This document shows positions 53,869 to 63,900 of a stretch of DNA of 64,000 nucleotides, piece by piece. The notes beneath the pieces were generated by a model that did not search any database, was not told the DNA's origin, and worked only from the letters and a program-made list of their open reading frames with translations. The position numbers and the translations under genes are program-made. This stretch comes from Sulfitobacter pontiacus (GTDB taxonomy: Bacteria > Pseudomonadota > Alphaproteobacteria > Rhodobacterales > Rhodobacteraceae), in NCBI RefSeq assembly GCF_040790665.1, contig NZ_CP160849.1, positions 1,389,501 to 1,453,500 on the forward strand. The letters run 5' to 3'. Position 1 is the stretch's first letter. Each line of letters starts with the position of its first letter.

Positions 53869-55170
53869 TTAGCTCTTGGAGAACTCAGGGTAGGCTTCCA
53901 TGCCCAGTTCGGACACGTCCAGACCAGCGATCTCGGCTTCTTCGCTGACGCGGATGCCGGTGGTGGCTTTCAGGATCATCCACACGATTAGCGACACGAT
54001 GAAGACAAAGGCACCAATAGAGGCAAAACCGATGATCTGTGTCACAAAGGATGTGCCGTCGGTGTAGACGGGAACAACCAGTGTGCCCCAGAAGCCTGCG
54101 ATCAGGTGAACCGGGATCGCACCGACCACGTCATCGATCTTGAGCTTGTCGAGGAAGGGCACCGCGAAGACCACGATCGCACCGCCCACAGCACCGATCC
54201 AAAGCGCACCGAAGAGCGTCGGGTCAAGCGGGCCAGCTGTGATAGAGACCAGACCGGCCAGCGCGCCGTTCAGCACCATTGTCAGGTCGGGCTTTTTGTA
54301 CAGCATCTGGGTCAGGACCAGCGCGGCGATGGCACCGGCAGCAGCAGCCATGTTGGTGTTGGCAAAGATCTGCGCAACAGCATCAGCGTCGATCATCGAC
54401 CCCATGGCCAATTGCGAGCCGCCGTTGAAGCCGAACCAACCCAGCCACAGGATGAACGTGCCCAAAGTGGCGAGCGGCAGGTTCGAGCCCTGCATCGGGA
54501 TCACACGACCGTCTTTGTATTTGCCGATACGGGGGCCAAGCACCAGCGCACCTGCCAGAGCCGCAAAGCCGCCCGCGGCGTGGACCAGAGTGGAGCCCGC
54601 GAAGTCGCTGAAGCCCGCGTCAGACAACCAGCCTGCGCCCCACTGCCAGCTTGCTTCGATCGGATAGATAAAGCCGGTCAGCACGATGGTGAAGATCAGG
54701 AAGGGCCACAGTTTGATACGCTCGGCCAATGTGCCCGAAACGATGGATGCGGTGGTCGCGCAGAACATCAGCTGGAAGAAGAAATCCGACGCGTTGGAAT
54801 AGCCGCCCGCGTCAATCGCCGTCTTGATGTCCTTGGTTGCAAAAGTGCCGAACACGCCGGGGATGATCCACGCGTCGCCGGGGTACATGATGTTATAGCC
54901 GACCAGCCAGTAGAGGATGGCGGCCAGTGCGAAAAGCGCGATGTTCTTGGTCAGCTGGGTGGTCACGTTCTTGGACCGCACCAGGCCGGCTTCGAGCATG
55001 GCAAAACCCGCCGCCATCCAGAACACCAGAAAGCCGCCGATCAGGAACAGGATCGTGTTGAAAATGAAAGCAGTGTCAGCCGCGGTTGCATACTCGGCCT
55101 CCTGCGCGAAACCCAAGGACGGCAGCAGCGTCGCTGCGGCGGCAAGGGGAATAAGAAGTCGTGATGTCAT
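53869..55170 (-). CDS. amtB: Ammonium transporter AmtB
   Basis: A 433-residue inner-membrane ammonium channel. A signal-like leader (residues 1-22, ending G-F-A-Q) is followed by eleven hydrophobic helices. Family motifs are seen: D-F-A-G-S-T-L-V-H-A-A-G-G, with the first pore histidine, and H-L-I-A-G-F-W-G-T-L-V. The ATG at 55170 lies 25 bases after glnK; the frame runs on upstream through glnK as shadow. It works with GlnK, which plugs the channel when nitrogen is plentiful. Confidence 0.95.
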   Translation of the reverse strand: MTSRLLIPLAAAATLLPSLGFAQEAEYATAADTAFIFNTILFLIGGFLVFWMAAGFAMLEAGLVRSKNVTTQLTKNIALFALAAILYWLVGYNIMYPGDAWIIPGVFGTFATKDIKTAIDAGGYSNASDFFFQLMFCATTASIVSGTLAERIKLWPFLIFTIVLTGFIYPIEASWQWGAGWLSDAGFSDFAGSTLVHAAGGFAALAGALVLGPRIGKYKDGRVIPMQGSNLPLATLGTFILWLGWFGFNGGSQLAMGSMIDADAVAQIFANTNMAAAAGAIAALVLTQMLYKKPDLTMVLNGALAGLVSITAGPLDPTLFGALWIGAVGGAIVVFAVPFLDKLKIDDVVGAIPVHLIAGFWGTLVVPVYTDGTSFVTQIIGFASIGAFVFIVSLIVWMILKATTGIRVSEEAEIAGLDVSELGMEAYPEFSKS

Positions 55171-55195
55171 GTCGTCAATTCCTCGGACGTGGGGG

Positions 55196-55534
<339 letters not shown>

Positions 55535-55630
55535 CTATAATCCCTCTTCCAGATGGCAGGTACTTCCTGCGTTATGCCTTGGATAAAAGAGCGGCCGGTG
55601 CCCCTTGAAGGAAGGGCGCATCGCGCTTAG

Positions 55631-55698
55631 TGCCTCTCTGGGCGAGCGTGTTTGCCTTATTATTGGGCGCTGTGGGGAATGTGCCTAATTATTGGGCG
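55631..55698. promoter_or_regulatory. Tandem TGCC-N9-GGCG repeats upstream of glnK
   Basis: TGCCTTATTATTGGGCG (55653-55669) and TGCCTAATTATTGGGCG (55682-55698) differ at one base and start 29 bases apart. A shorter relative TGCCTCTCTGGGCG lies at 55631-55644. Each is an imperfect dyad (TGCC/GGCG). They stand 97-164 bases upstream of glnK and, on the other side, 93 bases before the PBP1A gene. The dyad shape and tandem layout suit NtrC; this is inference. Confidence 0.55.
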
Positions 55699-55790
55699 TT
55701 AATTAGACGGCGCAGCGGGGCGTCTGCGCTAAACAAACCGCGCTGTGCAGGATAGAGTGCGAAAAAAAAGAATGGTTCAGCGAGCAGCAT

Positions 55791-57962
55791 ATGAGTGATT
55801 CATCCAAACGGAAGCGGCCCTTGGTTGCCGATAAACGCACCGCGGGCAAAGGCGGCAAACCGCCCCGCAAGCCGGTCGCGAAAAAGGCTCCGGCCAAGCG
55901 CAAGCCTGCACGTCGTGCGCCTGCGCGCCCCAAGGGGCCTATTGGCTGGCTGGCCGCGCTGGTGCGGTGGGTCTTCCGTTTGATCTGGACGATCGTCTGG
56001 CGGGTGACTGCCGTGGCGGTGCTGATGGTTGCCTTGGCCGTCGGCTATTTCTACACCACGCTGCCGCCGCTCGAGGCGCTGCTGGATGGGCGTGCGCGAG
56101 GGTCTGTCACGCTCAAGGATCGCTATGGTGATGTCTTTGCATGGCGCGGGGATCAGTTCGGCGGCGTCGTCACCGCAGACAGCGTATCCCCCGCCCTGAA
56201 GAACGCGGTGATCGCGACAGAGGATAAACGCTTTTATCGTCACTTTGGTGTCAGCCCGCGCGGCATCGCTTCGGCGGTCAAGATCAACCTGAGCGAGGGC
56301 CGCGGACCCTTGTCCGGTCACGGGGGGTCGACGATCACGCAGCAGGTGGCCAAGCTGCTGTGTCTGGGTGAACCCTATGATGCGTCGTCGGGGCAGACGG
56401 AAAAGGAATACGAAGCCGAATGTCGCCGGTCCTCGCTGTCGCGCAAGGGCAAGGAAGCGCTGTTCTCCATGGCGATGGAAGCCAAGTATTCCAAGGATGA
56501 TATCCTGTCGATCTACCTCAACCGCGCCTATATGGGCGGCGGTGCCTTTGGGGCCGAAGCCGCGGCGCAGCGCTTTTTTGGCAAACCGGCCGCCGCGTTG
56601 AAGCCTGCGGAGGGCGCGATGCTGGCGGGTCTGTTGACCGCACCGACCACCCTGTCACCGACCAATAATCTTGATCGGTCGCAAAGCCGTGCGGCAACCG
56701 TGATCCGCCTGATGGAGGATCAGGGCTATCTGTCAAAGGCAGAAGCGGATAACGCCATTGCCAATCCCGCAGAGCTGTCAGAAGCCGCAGAGGCCGAGGC
56801 GGGTGGCTATTTCGCGGATTGGGTGATGTCGTCGGGGCCGGAGTTCTTTACCCGCAACACGACCGAGGATGTGGTGATCAAGACCACCCTTGACCAAAAG
56901 ATCCAGCGCGCCGCCGAGGAAGGTCTGAGTTGGGTGTTCGAAAACAAGGTCCGCGAAGGTTCCAAAGCGCAGGCGGCTGTGGTGATCATGTCTGCTGACG
57001 GGGCCGTGCGTGGCATGGTCGGTGGGCGCAAGACCAAGGTCGCGGGGGCCTTTAACCGCGCGACACAAGCGATGCGCCAGACTGGCTCTGCCTTCAAACC
57101 GTTTATCTATGCAGCGGCGCTGGATCTGGGGTATTCGCCCAACGACCTGATCGAAGACGCGCCCTATTGTCTGAACGTGCCGGGGTCGGGCCAATGGTGC
57201 CCGAAGAACTATACCAACAGCTTCAAGGGCAACGTGACGCTTACGACCGCGCTCAAGGATTCGCTGAACATTCCGGCGGTCAAAGTCTCGGAGAGTGTCG
57301 GCCGCGATGTGGTCAGCCAAGTGGCCGAACAGTTCGGTATCAAAAGCGATCTGGCCGCTGGTCCGGCGCTGGCGCTTGGGGCGTCCGAAAGCACGTTGCT
57401 TGAAATGACAGGCGCCTATGCCGGCATCCTGAACGGCGGGTCATCCGTTAAACCCTATGGGCTGATTGATCTGACGTTGCAGGGCGACACTGATCCGGTG
57501 ATGGGCACCGGCGGCGGTATCGGCGAGCGGGTCATTCAGGAAGATGCCGCGCTGCAACTGGTCTATATGATGGAAAAGGTCGTGTCCGAAGGCACGGGGC
57601 AGCGGGCGCAATTTGGTGGTCGTGAACTGGCCGGTAAAACGGGCACGACACAGGCCAACCGCGACGCGTGGTTCATCGGTTTCTCTGCCGACTACGTGGC
57701 CGGTGTCTGGATGGGCTATGACGACAACACGCCGTTGACCGGTGTATCGGGGGGCGGGTTGCCCACCGAGATCTGGCAGCAGGTCATGATGCGCGTTCAC
57801 GAAGGGCTGCCGAATACGCCGCTGCCGATGATCGTGCCGGAACCGCCAGTGGTGCAAGCCCCGCCGCAGCCTCAGCAACCGGCGCAGCCGCAGCGGGTGC
57901 CGCGTCAGGACAACCCGCTGGGCGTCATCGACAGGGTGCTGCGCGATATCTTTGGCGGGTAA
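55791..57962 (+). CDS. Penicillin-binding protein 1A-type transglycosylase/transpeptidase
   Basis: A 723-residue bifunctional peptidoglycan synthase. The N-terminal 50 residues are strongly basic and proline/alanine rich, then a membrane helix lies near residues 62-88. The GT51 domain has the catalytic glutamate in A-T-E-D-K-R-F-Y-R-H and G-G-S-T-I-T-Q-Q. The transpeptidase has the active serine in G-S-A-F-K-P, then D-S-L-N and K-T-G-T-T. The C-terminus is a proline/glutamine-rich tail ending near I-F-G-G. The class is PBP1A/1C-like; PBP1A fits best. Confidence 0.93.
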   Translation: MSDSSKRKRPLVADKRTAGKGGKPPRKPVAKKAPAKRKPARRAPARPKGPIGWLAALVRWVFRLIWTIVWRVTAVAVLMVALAVGYFYTTLPPLEALLDGRARGSVTLKDRYGDVFAWRGDQFGGVVTADSVSPALKNAVIATEDKRFYRHFGVSPRGIASAVKINLSEGRGPLSGHGGSTITQQVAKLLCLGEPYDASSGQTEKEYEAECRRSSLSRKGKEALFSMAMEAKYSKDDILSIYLNRAYMGGGAFGAEAAAQRFFGKPAAALKPAEGAMLAGLLTAPTTLSPTNNLDRSQSRAATVIRLMEDQGYLSKAEADNAIANPAELSEAAEAEAGGYFADWVMSSGPEFFTRNTTEDVVIKTTLDQKIQRAAEEGLSWVFENKVREGSKAQAAVVIMSADGAVRGMVGGRKTKVAGAFNRATQAMRQTGSAFKPFIYAAALDLGYSPNDLIEDAPYCLNVPGSGQWCPKNYTNSFKGNVTLTTALKDSLNIPAVKVSESVGRDVVSQVAEQFGIKSDLAAGPALALGASESTLLEMTGAYAGILNGGSSVKPYGLIDLTLQGDTDPVMGTGGGIGERVIQEDAALQLVYMMEKVVSEGTGQRAQFGGRELAGKTGTTQANRDAWFIGFSADYVAGVWMGYDDNTPLTGVSGGGLPTEIWQQVMMRVHEGLPNTPLPMIVPEPPVVQAPPQPQQPAQPQRVPRQDNPLGVIDRVLRDIFGG

Positions 57963-58004
57963 AGACCCTGTCTCTGCCGCAGCACATTGCTTTGGAAACG
58001 AAAG

Positions 58005-58041
58005 AAGGGAGGCCGGGATATTCCGGCCTCCCTTCCTTTTG
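58005..58041. terminator. Terminator between the PBP gene and the DUF481 gene
   Basis: GAAGGGAGGCCGG (58005-58017) and CCGGCCTCCCTTC (58024-58036) form a 13-bp perfect stem with a 6-base loop, followed by TTTT on the plus strand and, on the minus strand, by TTTC. It can end both convergent transcripts. Confidence 0.88.
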
Positions 58042-58097
58042 TCGCGTCCCCGAAGGCGGTACGAGGAGACCCGCCCCCGGGGGTTTGACGGTCTGGC

Positions 58098-58952
58098 TTA
58101 GAAGCCCAGAACCAGCGACACACCCAGGGTGTTGTCAGTGGATTTCAGGCCCGCAACCGGATCGGTGTTGTAGTCGGTACGGTAGCTTACGCGTGTCGAC
58201 AGGTTGTCGGACATCTTGTAGTTGATGCCAGCGTCGTTCGACACGATGGTGTTCACGTCAGAGCCGACAATGTCGGTGTCCATGGTGAAGGATACGATGT
58301 CGTTGAACGCGTAGAAGTAGCGCGACGAGGCGATGAAGCCGACTTCGGTTTCGGAGGTGCCGGTTGCGTCTTTAAAGTAGCGTACACCGGGGCCCGCTTG
58401 AACGCGCCATGTGTTGTCTTCTTTATTGATCGCGCGGTAACCCGGACCAAAGCCCAAGAATGCGTCTGTTTCGGAACCGTCAACGGCTGCACCGGATGTA
58501 TCGGTCAGGTAACCGTCATATTGGTAACGGGCCAGGCCGAACGCATAGAACTCGGGTGTGAAGTAGCGGCTACCTTCATAGGTACCAAAGAACTTCTCTT
58601 CGCTCTTGGTGCCGTTTGCTTCGCCGTATTCTACCGCAAAACCAACCAGGTGGTTCCAGTCGCCGACACCGTATGTCAGGCGGCCAGCGCCCGATACTTC
58701 GCCGTTGTCTGTGTTGCCGCTGGTGCCCGATGCGGACAGGGCGAAAGACCCGCGCCAGCCTTGGGCAACGCCATTGGCGCCATAACGTTCTGCGTCGGTG
58801 CCGCGGGCCAGGTCGGTGTTCACGTCATCGGTGATGTCTTCGATCTGGTCGTTCAGCGTTTCAATGCCAAGCGCACGTTGCTGCGCGAAAACTGGAGCAG
58901 CAGCCAAGAGTGCGATTACGGAAACCGCGGACGCTTTAAGTACTGTATTCAT
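58098..58952 (-). CDS. DUF481-type outer-membrane beta-barrel protein
   Basis: A 284-residue protein with a signal peptide (residues 1-22, cleavage near V-F-A-Q). The rest is made of alternating amphipathic strands with many aromatic and glycine residues, ending V-S-L-V-L-G-F with the C-terminal phenylalanine of outer-membrane barrels. W-R-G-S-F-A-L-S-A-S-G-T-S-G-N-T is typical of the DUF481/YdiY family. The codon usage suggests high expression. The ATG at 58952 was chosen for the signal peptide and the AAAGG upstream. Confidence 0.82.
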   Translation of the reverse strand: MNTVLKASAVSVIALLAAAPVFAQQRALGIETLNDQIEDITDDVNTDLARGTDAERYGANGVAQGWRGSFALSASGTSGNTDNGEVSGAGRLTYGVGDWNHLVGFAVEYGEANGTKSEEKFFGTYEGSRYFTPEFYAFGLARYQYDGYLTDTSGAAVDGSETDAFLGFGPGYRAINKEDNTWRVQAGPGVRYFKDATGTSETEVGFIASSRYFYAFNDIVSFTMDTDIVGSDVNTIVSNDAGINYKMSDNLSTRVSYRTDYNTDPVAGLKSTDNTLGVSLVLGF

Positions 58953-59108
58953 TGGGGAATCCTTTCCCTTAGAAGTGACCCGCCTCGTTGATTGAGGCGA
59001 GAGCATCTCTGCTGAGAATGGATTTAAGATAGGGGGTCAGATAAGTGAAATTCGAATAAATCGTGCATGAAGCAAGTATTACTTGTTTTAACTGCCCTTG
59101 AAGCGGAA

Positions 59109-60008
59109 TTAAGGCGTCTTTTGCCCGTTGTCCAAGCTCTCGATCAGGATATTCTGTTGATTTTCAGCCGCTTGAGCGAGGTCCATCAAACTACGCCGTG
59201 CGATCGACAGCATCTCGGGGTCCAGATCTTCGCGCCAGACCACCCATGCGGGGTACGCAAAGCGTGGGGAATTTGCCACAACATGCAGTTTTCCAACGTC
59301 GAGATACCGTTGCACTGCCCGTGCGGGCAGGTAGGCAGCGGCGCGACGGTTGACGATATAGTCGGCCGCAAGCCCGCCAAGGGCCAATGATCGCCCCGAA
59401 TTGGTCAGATGGGGCAGGGCGCTGGCGTGCATATGCGTAAACTCCGGCCCCCAGTCGACCGCGACATATTCTTTGCCAAGGTCTTTGACGTCCGTTTCAA
59501 AGGACGCGACGAGAATCAGTTCTTCTTCCAGCACGGGTTCGACGCGCAAACCGGGGCGCAGCTGCGGGGTGTAAAGCAAGGCGGCCTGAATAACCCCTTC
59601 GACCAGAAACCGCGTCAGCCGGTCGGACATGCCCATTTCGGCGTGAATACTAAGTTCGGGCATCATCGCTTGCATCGCGTCGATCCAGCGAAAGCCAAGC
59701 TTGTGCCAAAGGGCGTGCTGCGCGCCGAAGGAAAAGCTGCGGCTGTATCCTTCGGGGATCGCGATCTGCTGCCGGGCTTCTTCCCATATCTTAAGAAGGC
59801 TCAGCGCATATGAGGTGAATTGTTCGCCTTCCGAGGTCAGCACCGCCCCCGCTTTTGATCGTTTGAACAGCGGGTGGCCTAGGCTGTCCTCAAGCCGTTG
59901 CACGCGCAGGCTGACAGCGGATTGGGTGACAAACAGCCGTTCGGAAGCAGCGACAAAAGAGCCGGTGTTGGCGACTTCGATAAAGGTTTTGATCAGGGTG
60001 ATATCCAT
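59109..60008 (-). CDS. LysR-family transcriptional regulator
   Basis: A 299-residue regulator. The N-terminal helix-turn-helix is F-I-E-V-A-N-T-G-S-F-V-A-A-S-E-R-L-F-V-T-Q-style (residues 9-28), followed by S-L-R-V-Q-R-L-E and a C-terminal inducer-binding domain from about residue 90. No target gene is obvious: it lies between the DUF481 gene and the MlaA gene, all on the minus strand. The inducer is unknown. Confidence 0.9.
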   Translation of the reverse strand: MDITLIKTFIEVANTGSFVAASERLFVTQSAVSLRVQRLEDSLGHPLFKRSKAGAVLTSEGEQFTSYALSLLKIWEEARQQIAIPEGYSRSFSFGAQHALWHKLGFRWIDAMQAMMPELSIHAEMGMSDRLTRFLVEGVIQAALLYTPQLRPGLRVEPVLEEELILVASFETDVKDLGKEYVAVDWGPEFTHMHASALPHLTNSGRSLALGGLAADYIVNRRAAAYLPARAVQRYLDVGKLHVVANSPRFAYPAWVVWREDLDPEMLSIARRSLMDLAQAAENQQNILIESLDNGQKTP

Positions 60009-60112
60009 GCCCTGATAATGATCCTCCGCAGGTCCGTTGCCAAGCTGCCCTGACCTGAATCGCGCGCCCCTATCCGAAAGAGACCGGAAGGGAGGCGCGA
60101 GTTATTTAATGC

Positions 60113-60862
60113 TTAGTCAACCATGCGCGGGCCGGTGGTGGCGGCGATGCTGGTGGGGCGCGCCAGATCGGCACGGCGCTTTTGCAGATAGTCCTGACGT
60201 GCCTGGGCATAGCTGTCGCCCGATGCGGACATCGGCACTTGCTTGCCATTCACAATGCGGCGGTTTTTCTCGAATGCGCTATCGGCATAACCGGTGACGG
60301 TGCCGACATAGCTTTCGGGGCTATCAAGCGTATAGGACAGCGGGTTGGTGAACAGGTCCACGACGCGGCCGGTGGTGTCGCGACGGGTGGACGGGCCGAT
60401 CAGGGGAAGTTCGATATACGGGCCTTCGCCCACACCCCAGACATACAGCGTTTCGCCAAAGTCGGTATCATGCTCGGGCACTTTGAATTCGCTCGCGACG
60501 TCGAACAGGCCGCCCATCCCAAGCGTGCTGTTTACCAAGAAGCGGTAGGTCGACAGGCCAAAGCCCGCAAGATCCGCCTGCAAGGCGCTGTTAACGGCAG
60601 CTTGCGGCATCGACAGGTTCTCGGAGACGTTATGCACGACCGTCTGGAATTCGATCGGCACCGCCCCCAGCACGCGGTTGGGTTTGCCCGATCCGCCGAT
60701 CTTCTGATTGAAGGCGTGGACCTTGCGGTTACCGGCCTCGTGCGGGTCATTGACCCCTGCGGGCTGGGGGCGCGATGCACCGCTACAGGCGGCAAGACCT
60801 GCAACCAAAGTGACACCCACAAGGGCGCGCAGCGATGTGGAGAGGGTCGTGGCCTTGAACAT
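60113..60862 (-). CDS. mlaA: MlaA/VacJ-family outer-membrane lipoprotein
   Basis: A 249-residue lipoprotein. The lipobox is L-A-A-C in the signal sequence (cysteine near residue 26). N-D-P-H-E-A-G-N-R-K-V-H-A-F-N is the typical start of the MlaA domain, and F-G-E-T-L-Y-V-W-G-V-G-E-G-P-Y-I-E-L-P near residue 150 is its hallmark. It helps remove phospholipids from the outer leaflet of the outer membrane. No other mla gene is in the window. The ATG at 60862 was chosen for the signal peptide; the frame runs far upstream as shadow. Confidence 0.93.
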   Translation of the reverse strand: MFKATTLSTSLRALVGVTLVAGLAACSGASRPQPAGVNDPHEAGNRKVHAFNQKIGGSGKPNRVLGAVPIEFQTVVHNVSENLSMPQAAVNSALQADLAGFGLSTYRFLVNSTLGMGGLFDVASEFKVPEHDTDFGETLYVWGVGEGPYIELPLIGPSTRRDTTGRVVDLFTNPLSYTLDSPESYVGTVTGYADSAFEKNRRIVNGKQVPMSASGDSYAQARQDYLQKRRADLARPTSIAATTGPRMVD

Positions 60863-61051
60863 GGTATAAATCCCGAAAACGCGTGAAAAACATGGTTTGT
60901 TATGCGCAGCGTCCCCGAAATACGCAACATGAGTTTCCTTGGGCATCTCGCGTTGGTGGCAGGTGTTGCAGTTCCTCCCTCTTGGGTCTTTTCGTTTCGG
61001 CATCGCATCGCTATCGTCCCGCCAAAGCCATTCATTCCAAGGAAGTCCCCC

Positions 61052-61510
61052 ATGAGCATCACCAGCCGTCTGAACGATCTTGGCGTCACCCTGCCTGACG
61101 CACCTGCCCCTGCGGCGAACTATGTGCCCTTCGTGAAAACCGGCAACACGATCTATGTTTCGGGCCAGATCTCGAACGGGCCGGACGGGTTCATCACCGG
61201 AAAACTGGGCGCGGATATGGATGTCGCCGCGGGTGCCGAAGCCGCCAAGACCTGCGCGATCAGCTTGCTGGCGCAGGTCAAAGCCGCATGTGACGGCGAT
61301 ATCGAACGGCTCAAGCGGGTGGTGAAGCTGACGGCCTTTGTGAACTCCACCGCCGACTTCACCGACCAGCCCAAAGTGGTTAACGGAGCCTCTGACTTCC
61401 TTGTCGAAGCTTTGGGGGATGCGGGGCGTCACGCGCGCTCGGCCGTTTCTGCCGCCTCCTTGCCGCTGGGTGTCGCGGTCGAGATCGAAGGCATCTTCGA
61501 AATCGAATGA
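61052..61510 (+). CDS. RidA/YjgF-family enamine/imine deaminase
   Basis: A 152-residue protein of the longer RidA-like subgroup. Recognisable parts are Y-V-S-G-Q-I-S-N-G-P-D-G near residue 37 and R-H-A-R-S-A-V-S-A-A-S-L-P-L-G-V-A-V-E-I-E near the end, with the arginine that binds the substrate carboxylate. It detoxifies reactive enamines from PLP enzymes. The ATG at 61052 follows AAGGAAG. Its stop overlaps the GDPD gene by ATGA. Confidence 0.9.
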   Translation: MSITSRLNDLGVTLPDAPAPAANYVPFVKTGNTIYVSGQISNGPDGFITGKLGADMDVAAGAEAAKTCAISLLAQVKAACDGDIERLKRVVKLTAFVNSTADFTDQPKVVNGASDFLVEALGDAGRHARSAVSAASLPLGVAVEIEGIFEIE

Positions 61511-62268
61511 CCCTACCACAGGCGTTTTATACGACCCCTATTGCGCATCGCGGTTTTCATCACCGCGATGCCGGTCGGCCCGAAAACAGCTTTGCCGCCT
61601 TTCAGGCCGCGATTGATCGGGGCTATGGCATCGAGCTTGATGTGCAGCTGTCACGCGATTGTGTGGCGCTGGTGTTCCACGACTATGCGCTGGATCGGCT
61701 GACGGGGCAGACCGGTGCCATCCGGCAACGCGATGCGGATGACCTGTGCCAGATTACGCTCACCGGCGGCAGCGACACTATTCCAACCCTGCCGCAGGTG
61801 CTGGAACTGATCGCAGGACGCGTGCCGCTGCTGGTCGAGATCAAGGATCAGGACGGTGCAATGGGTACGGATATCGGACCGCTGGAAGATGCGGTGGCAG
61901 AAGCCCTGCGCGACTATGTGGGCGATGTGGCTATCATGTCGTTCAACCCCAACAGCGTCGCGCGGATGGCAGAGCTGTCGCCGGATGTGCCGCGTGGATT
62001 GGTGACCAGCGCCTATCGCTATGTCGAATGGCCGCTGCCCAAAGCCACCTGCGACCGCCTGCGCGAGATCCCCGATTACGACCGCACCGGCGCATGCTTC
62101 ATCAGCCACGAGGTCGACGATCTGCCCCGCCCCCGCGTGGCAGAGCTGCGCGAGGCAGGCGCGATGATCTGCTGCTGGACCGTGCGCAGTCTTTCAGTTG
62201 AAAACGGCGCACGCGAATTTGCGCATAATATCACCTTCGAAGGCTATGACGCGCCGCTGCAAGGTTGA
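61507..62268 (+). CDS. Glycerophosphodiester phosphodiesterase
   Basis: A 253-residue enzyme of the GDPD TIM-barrel family without signal peptide, thus cytoplasmic. The active-site start is A-H-R-G-F-H-H-R-D and P-E-N-S-F-A-A-F, followed by I-E-L-D-V-Q-L-S-R-D and V-F-H-D-Y-A-L-D-R-L-T. It hydrolyses glycerophosphodiesters to glycerol-3-phosphate and an alcohol. It is coupled by overlap to the RidA-like gene. Confidence 0.93.
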   Translation: MTLPQAFYTTPIAHRGFHHRDAGRPENSFAAFQAAIDRGYGIELDVQLSRDCVALVFHDYALDRLTGQTGAIRQRDADDLCQITLTGGSDTIPTLPQVLELIAGRVPLLVEIKDQDGAMGTDIGPLEDAVAEALRDYVGDVAIMSFNPNSVARMAELSPDVPRGLVTSAYRYVEWPLPKATCDRLREIPDYDRTGACFISHEVDDLPRPRVAELREAGAMICCWTVRSLSVENGAREFAHNITFEGYDAPLQG

Positions 62269-62318
62269 ACCGTCCGGCTTCGGCCACAGATAAGGCCTAT
62301 GACAACGGGACATCCAGT

Positions 62319-63506
62319 ATGAACGCGCGCGACGTCGAAATCAGAATTGCCTCGCGCATCGCGCACATCGGTCAGGCGGAATGGGATGCCTGTGCCTGTC
62401 CCGAAGCCGCCGGGGGCGCGCGCCCCGCGGACCCTTTCACCACCTTTCGTTTCCTTTCAGCACTAGAGGAAAGCGGCAGCGTCGGCCCCGGTACGGGGTG
62501 GCAGCCGCAATACCTCAGCGCTGCCATTGACGGTCAGATCATCGCGGTTGCGCCGATGTACGCCAAGTCACACAGTCAGGGTGAATACATCTTTGACCAC
62601 AGCTGGGCCCATGCGTTTGAACGGGCGGGCGGGCGCTATTACCCCAAGCTGCAGATCGCCGTGCCCCATACCCCTGCCACGGGCCGCCGTTTCCTGACCC
62701 GTCCGAGGTTTGAAGAGACAGGCACCGCGGCCCTCATCCAGGGGGCGGTACAGCTGACCGATTCAAACGGGCTGTCGTCCTTGCACATTACCTTTTGTAC
62801 CCAGGACGAGGCCGCCGCCGCAGAGCAACTGGGCATGCTTTCCCGCAAAAGCCAGCAGTTCCACTGGCACAACGCGGGCTTTAAGGACTTCGACGGGTTT
62901 CTTGCCACGCTCAGCTCGCGCAAGCGCAAGAACATCCGCAAGGAACGCCAGCAGGCACAGGCCTTTGGCGGAGAGATAGAGGTGTTCACCGGCGACGATC
63001 TGCAGCCCGAACATTGGAATGCGTTCTGGCAATTCTATCAGGACACAGGTGCGCGCAAATGGGGCACGCCCTATCTGACACGCGCATTCTTCGACATCGC
63101 CCAGGACCAGCTACGCGACGACATGGCACTGGTGCTGGCCAAGCGGGATGGTGCATGGGTGGCGGGGGCGCTGAACTTTATCGGCGCAGATGCGCTTTAT
63201 GGGCGCTATTGGGGCTGCACTGAACATCATCCGTTCTTGCACTTTGAATTGTGCTATTATCAGGCCATCGATATCGCGATCAAACTGGGCCTCTCTACCG
63301 TCGAGGCAGGTGCGCAGGGGGAACACAAGCTCGCGCGCGGTTACCTGCCACAGGCGACGTGGTCGCTGCATTGGATGCGGGACGAGGGTTTTATGCGCGC
63401 TGTTGAAGACTATCTTGTACAGGAACGGGCAGCCGTTGACGAAGAGATAGACATTTTGACAGATTACGGCCCATTCAAAAGGGTCGAGGTTGAGGAACAG
63501 GAATGA
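62319..63506 (+). CDS. GNAT-type/FemAB-like acyltransferase (COG3146 group)
   Basis: A 395-residue protein. [21 protein letters not shown] near residue 95 and [17 protein letters not shown] near residue 310 are marks of the DUF482/COG3146 family of the GNAT/FemAB superfamily. Its substrate is not established. The ATG at 62319 gives the normal length; a TTG at 62265 overlapping the GDPD stop would add 18 residues. The stop overlaps the next gene by ATGA. Confidence 0.85.
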   Translation: MNARDVEIRIASRIAHIGQAEWDACACPEAAGGARPADPFTTFRFLSALEESGSVGPGTGWQPQYLSAAIDGQIIAVAPMYAKSHSQGEYIFDHSWAHAFERAGGRYYPKLQIAVPHTPATGRRFLTRPRFEETGTAALIQGAVQLTDSNGLSSLHITFCTQDEAAAAEQLGMLSRKSQQFHWHNAGFKDFDGFLATLSSRKRKNIRKERQQAQAFGGEIEVFTGDDLQPEHWNAFWQFYQDTGARKWGTPYLTRAFFDIAQDQLRDDMALVLAKRDGAWVAGALNFIGADALYGRYWGCTEHHPFLHFELCYYQAIDIAIKLGLSTVEAGAQGEHKLARGYLPQATWSLHWMRDEGFMRAVEDYLVQERAAVDEEIDILTDYGPFKRVEVEEQE

Positions 63507-63814
63507 GCGAAAAATTAAGCGAAGAGACGCGCAAAACCGTATTGGCCCCCTTGTTCAGCACAGGCTGGGCTATGGTGGAGGACCGGGATGCGATCGTCAA
63601 AACCTTCAAGTTCAATGATTTCGCGGATGCTTTCGGCTGGATGACCCGCGCGGCGATCTGGGCCGAGAAATGGAACCACCATCCAGAGTGGGAGAACGTC
63701 TATAACAAGGTGATCGTCACCCTGACGACCCATGACGTGGATGGCCTAAGCTCGCTTGATGCCAAGCTGGCGCGCAAGATGGATGGATTGATGGGCGAGG
63801 TCAAAGCGGGCTAA
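63503..63814 (+). CDS. 4a-hydroxytetrahydrobiopterin dehydratase
   Basis: A 103-residue pterin-4a-carbinolamine dehydratase. The active-site motif E-K-W-N-H-H-P-E-W near residue 53 and the T-T-H-D-V-D-G-L-S segment are as in the family. It recycles the pterin cofactor of aromatic amino acid hydroxylases; none of those is in the window. It overlaps the previous gene by four bases and a terminator follows. Confidence 0.95.
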   Translation: MSEKLSEETRKTVLAPLFSTGWAMVEDRDAIVKTFKFNDFADAFGWMTRAAIWAEKWNHHPEWENVYNKVIVTLTTHDVDGLSSLDAKLARKMDGLMGEVKAG

Positions 63815-63841
63815 GGCACCATTAACCGTTGCATTATCCAA

Positions 63842-63880
63842 GAAAAACGCAGCCCCGGTGCCACCGCGGCTGCGTTTTTC
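63842..63880. terminator. Bidirectional terminator
   Basis: GAAAAACGCAGCC (63842-63854) pairs with GGCTGCGTTTTTC (63868-63880), a 13-bp perfect stem with A's and T's on the outer sides, between two convergent genes. Confidence 0.9.
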
Positions 63881-63900
63881 TTCTTCAGGGTCGTGCAGGA

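Noticed and set aside
54106-55164. 352-residue plus-strand frame over amtB
   Set aside because: AmtB motifs and helices on the minus strand are unambiguous.
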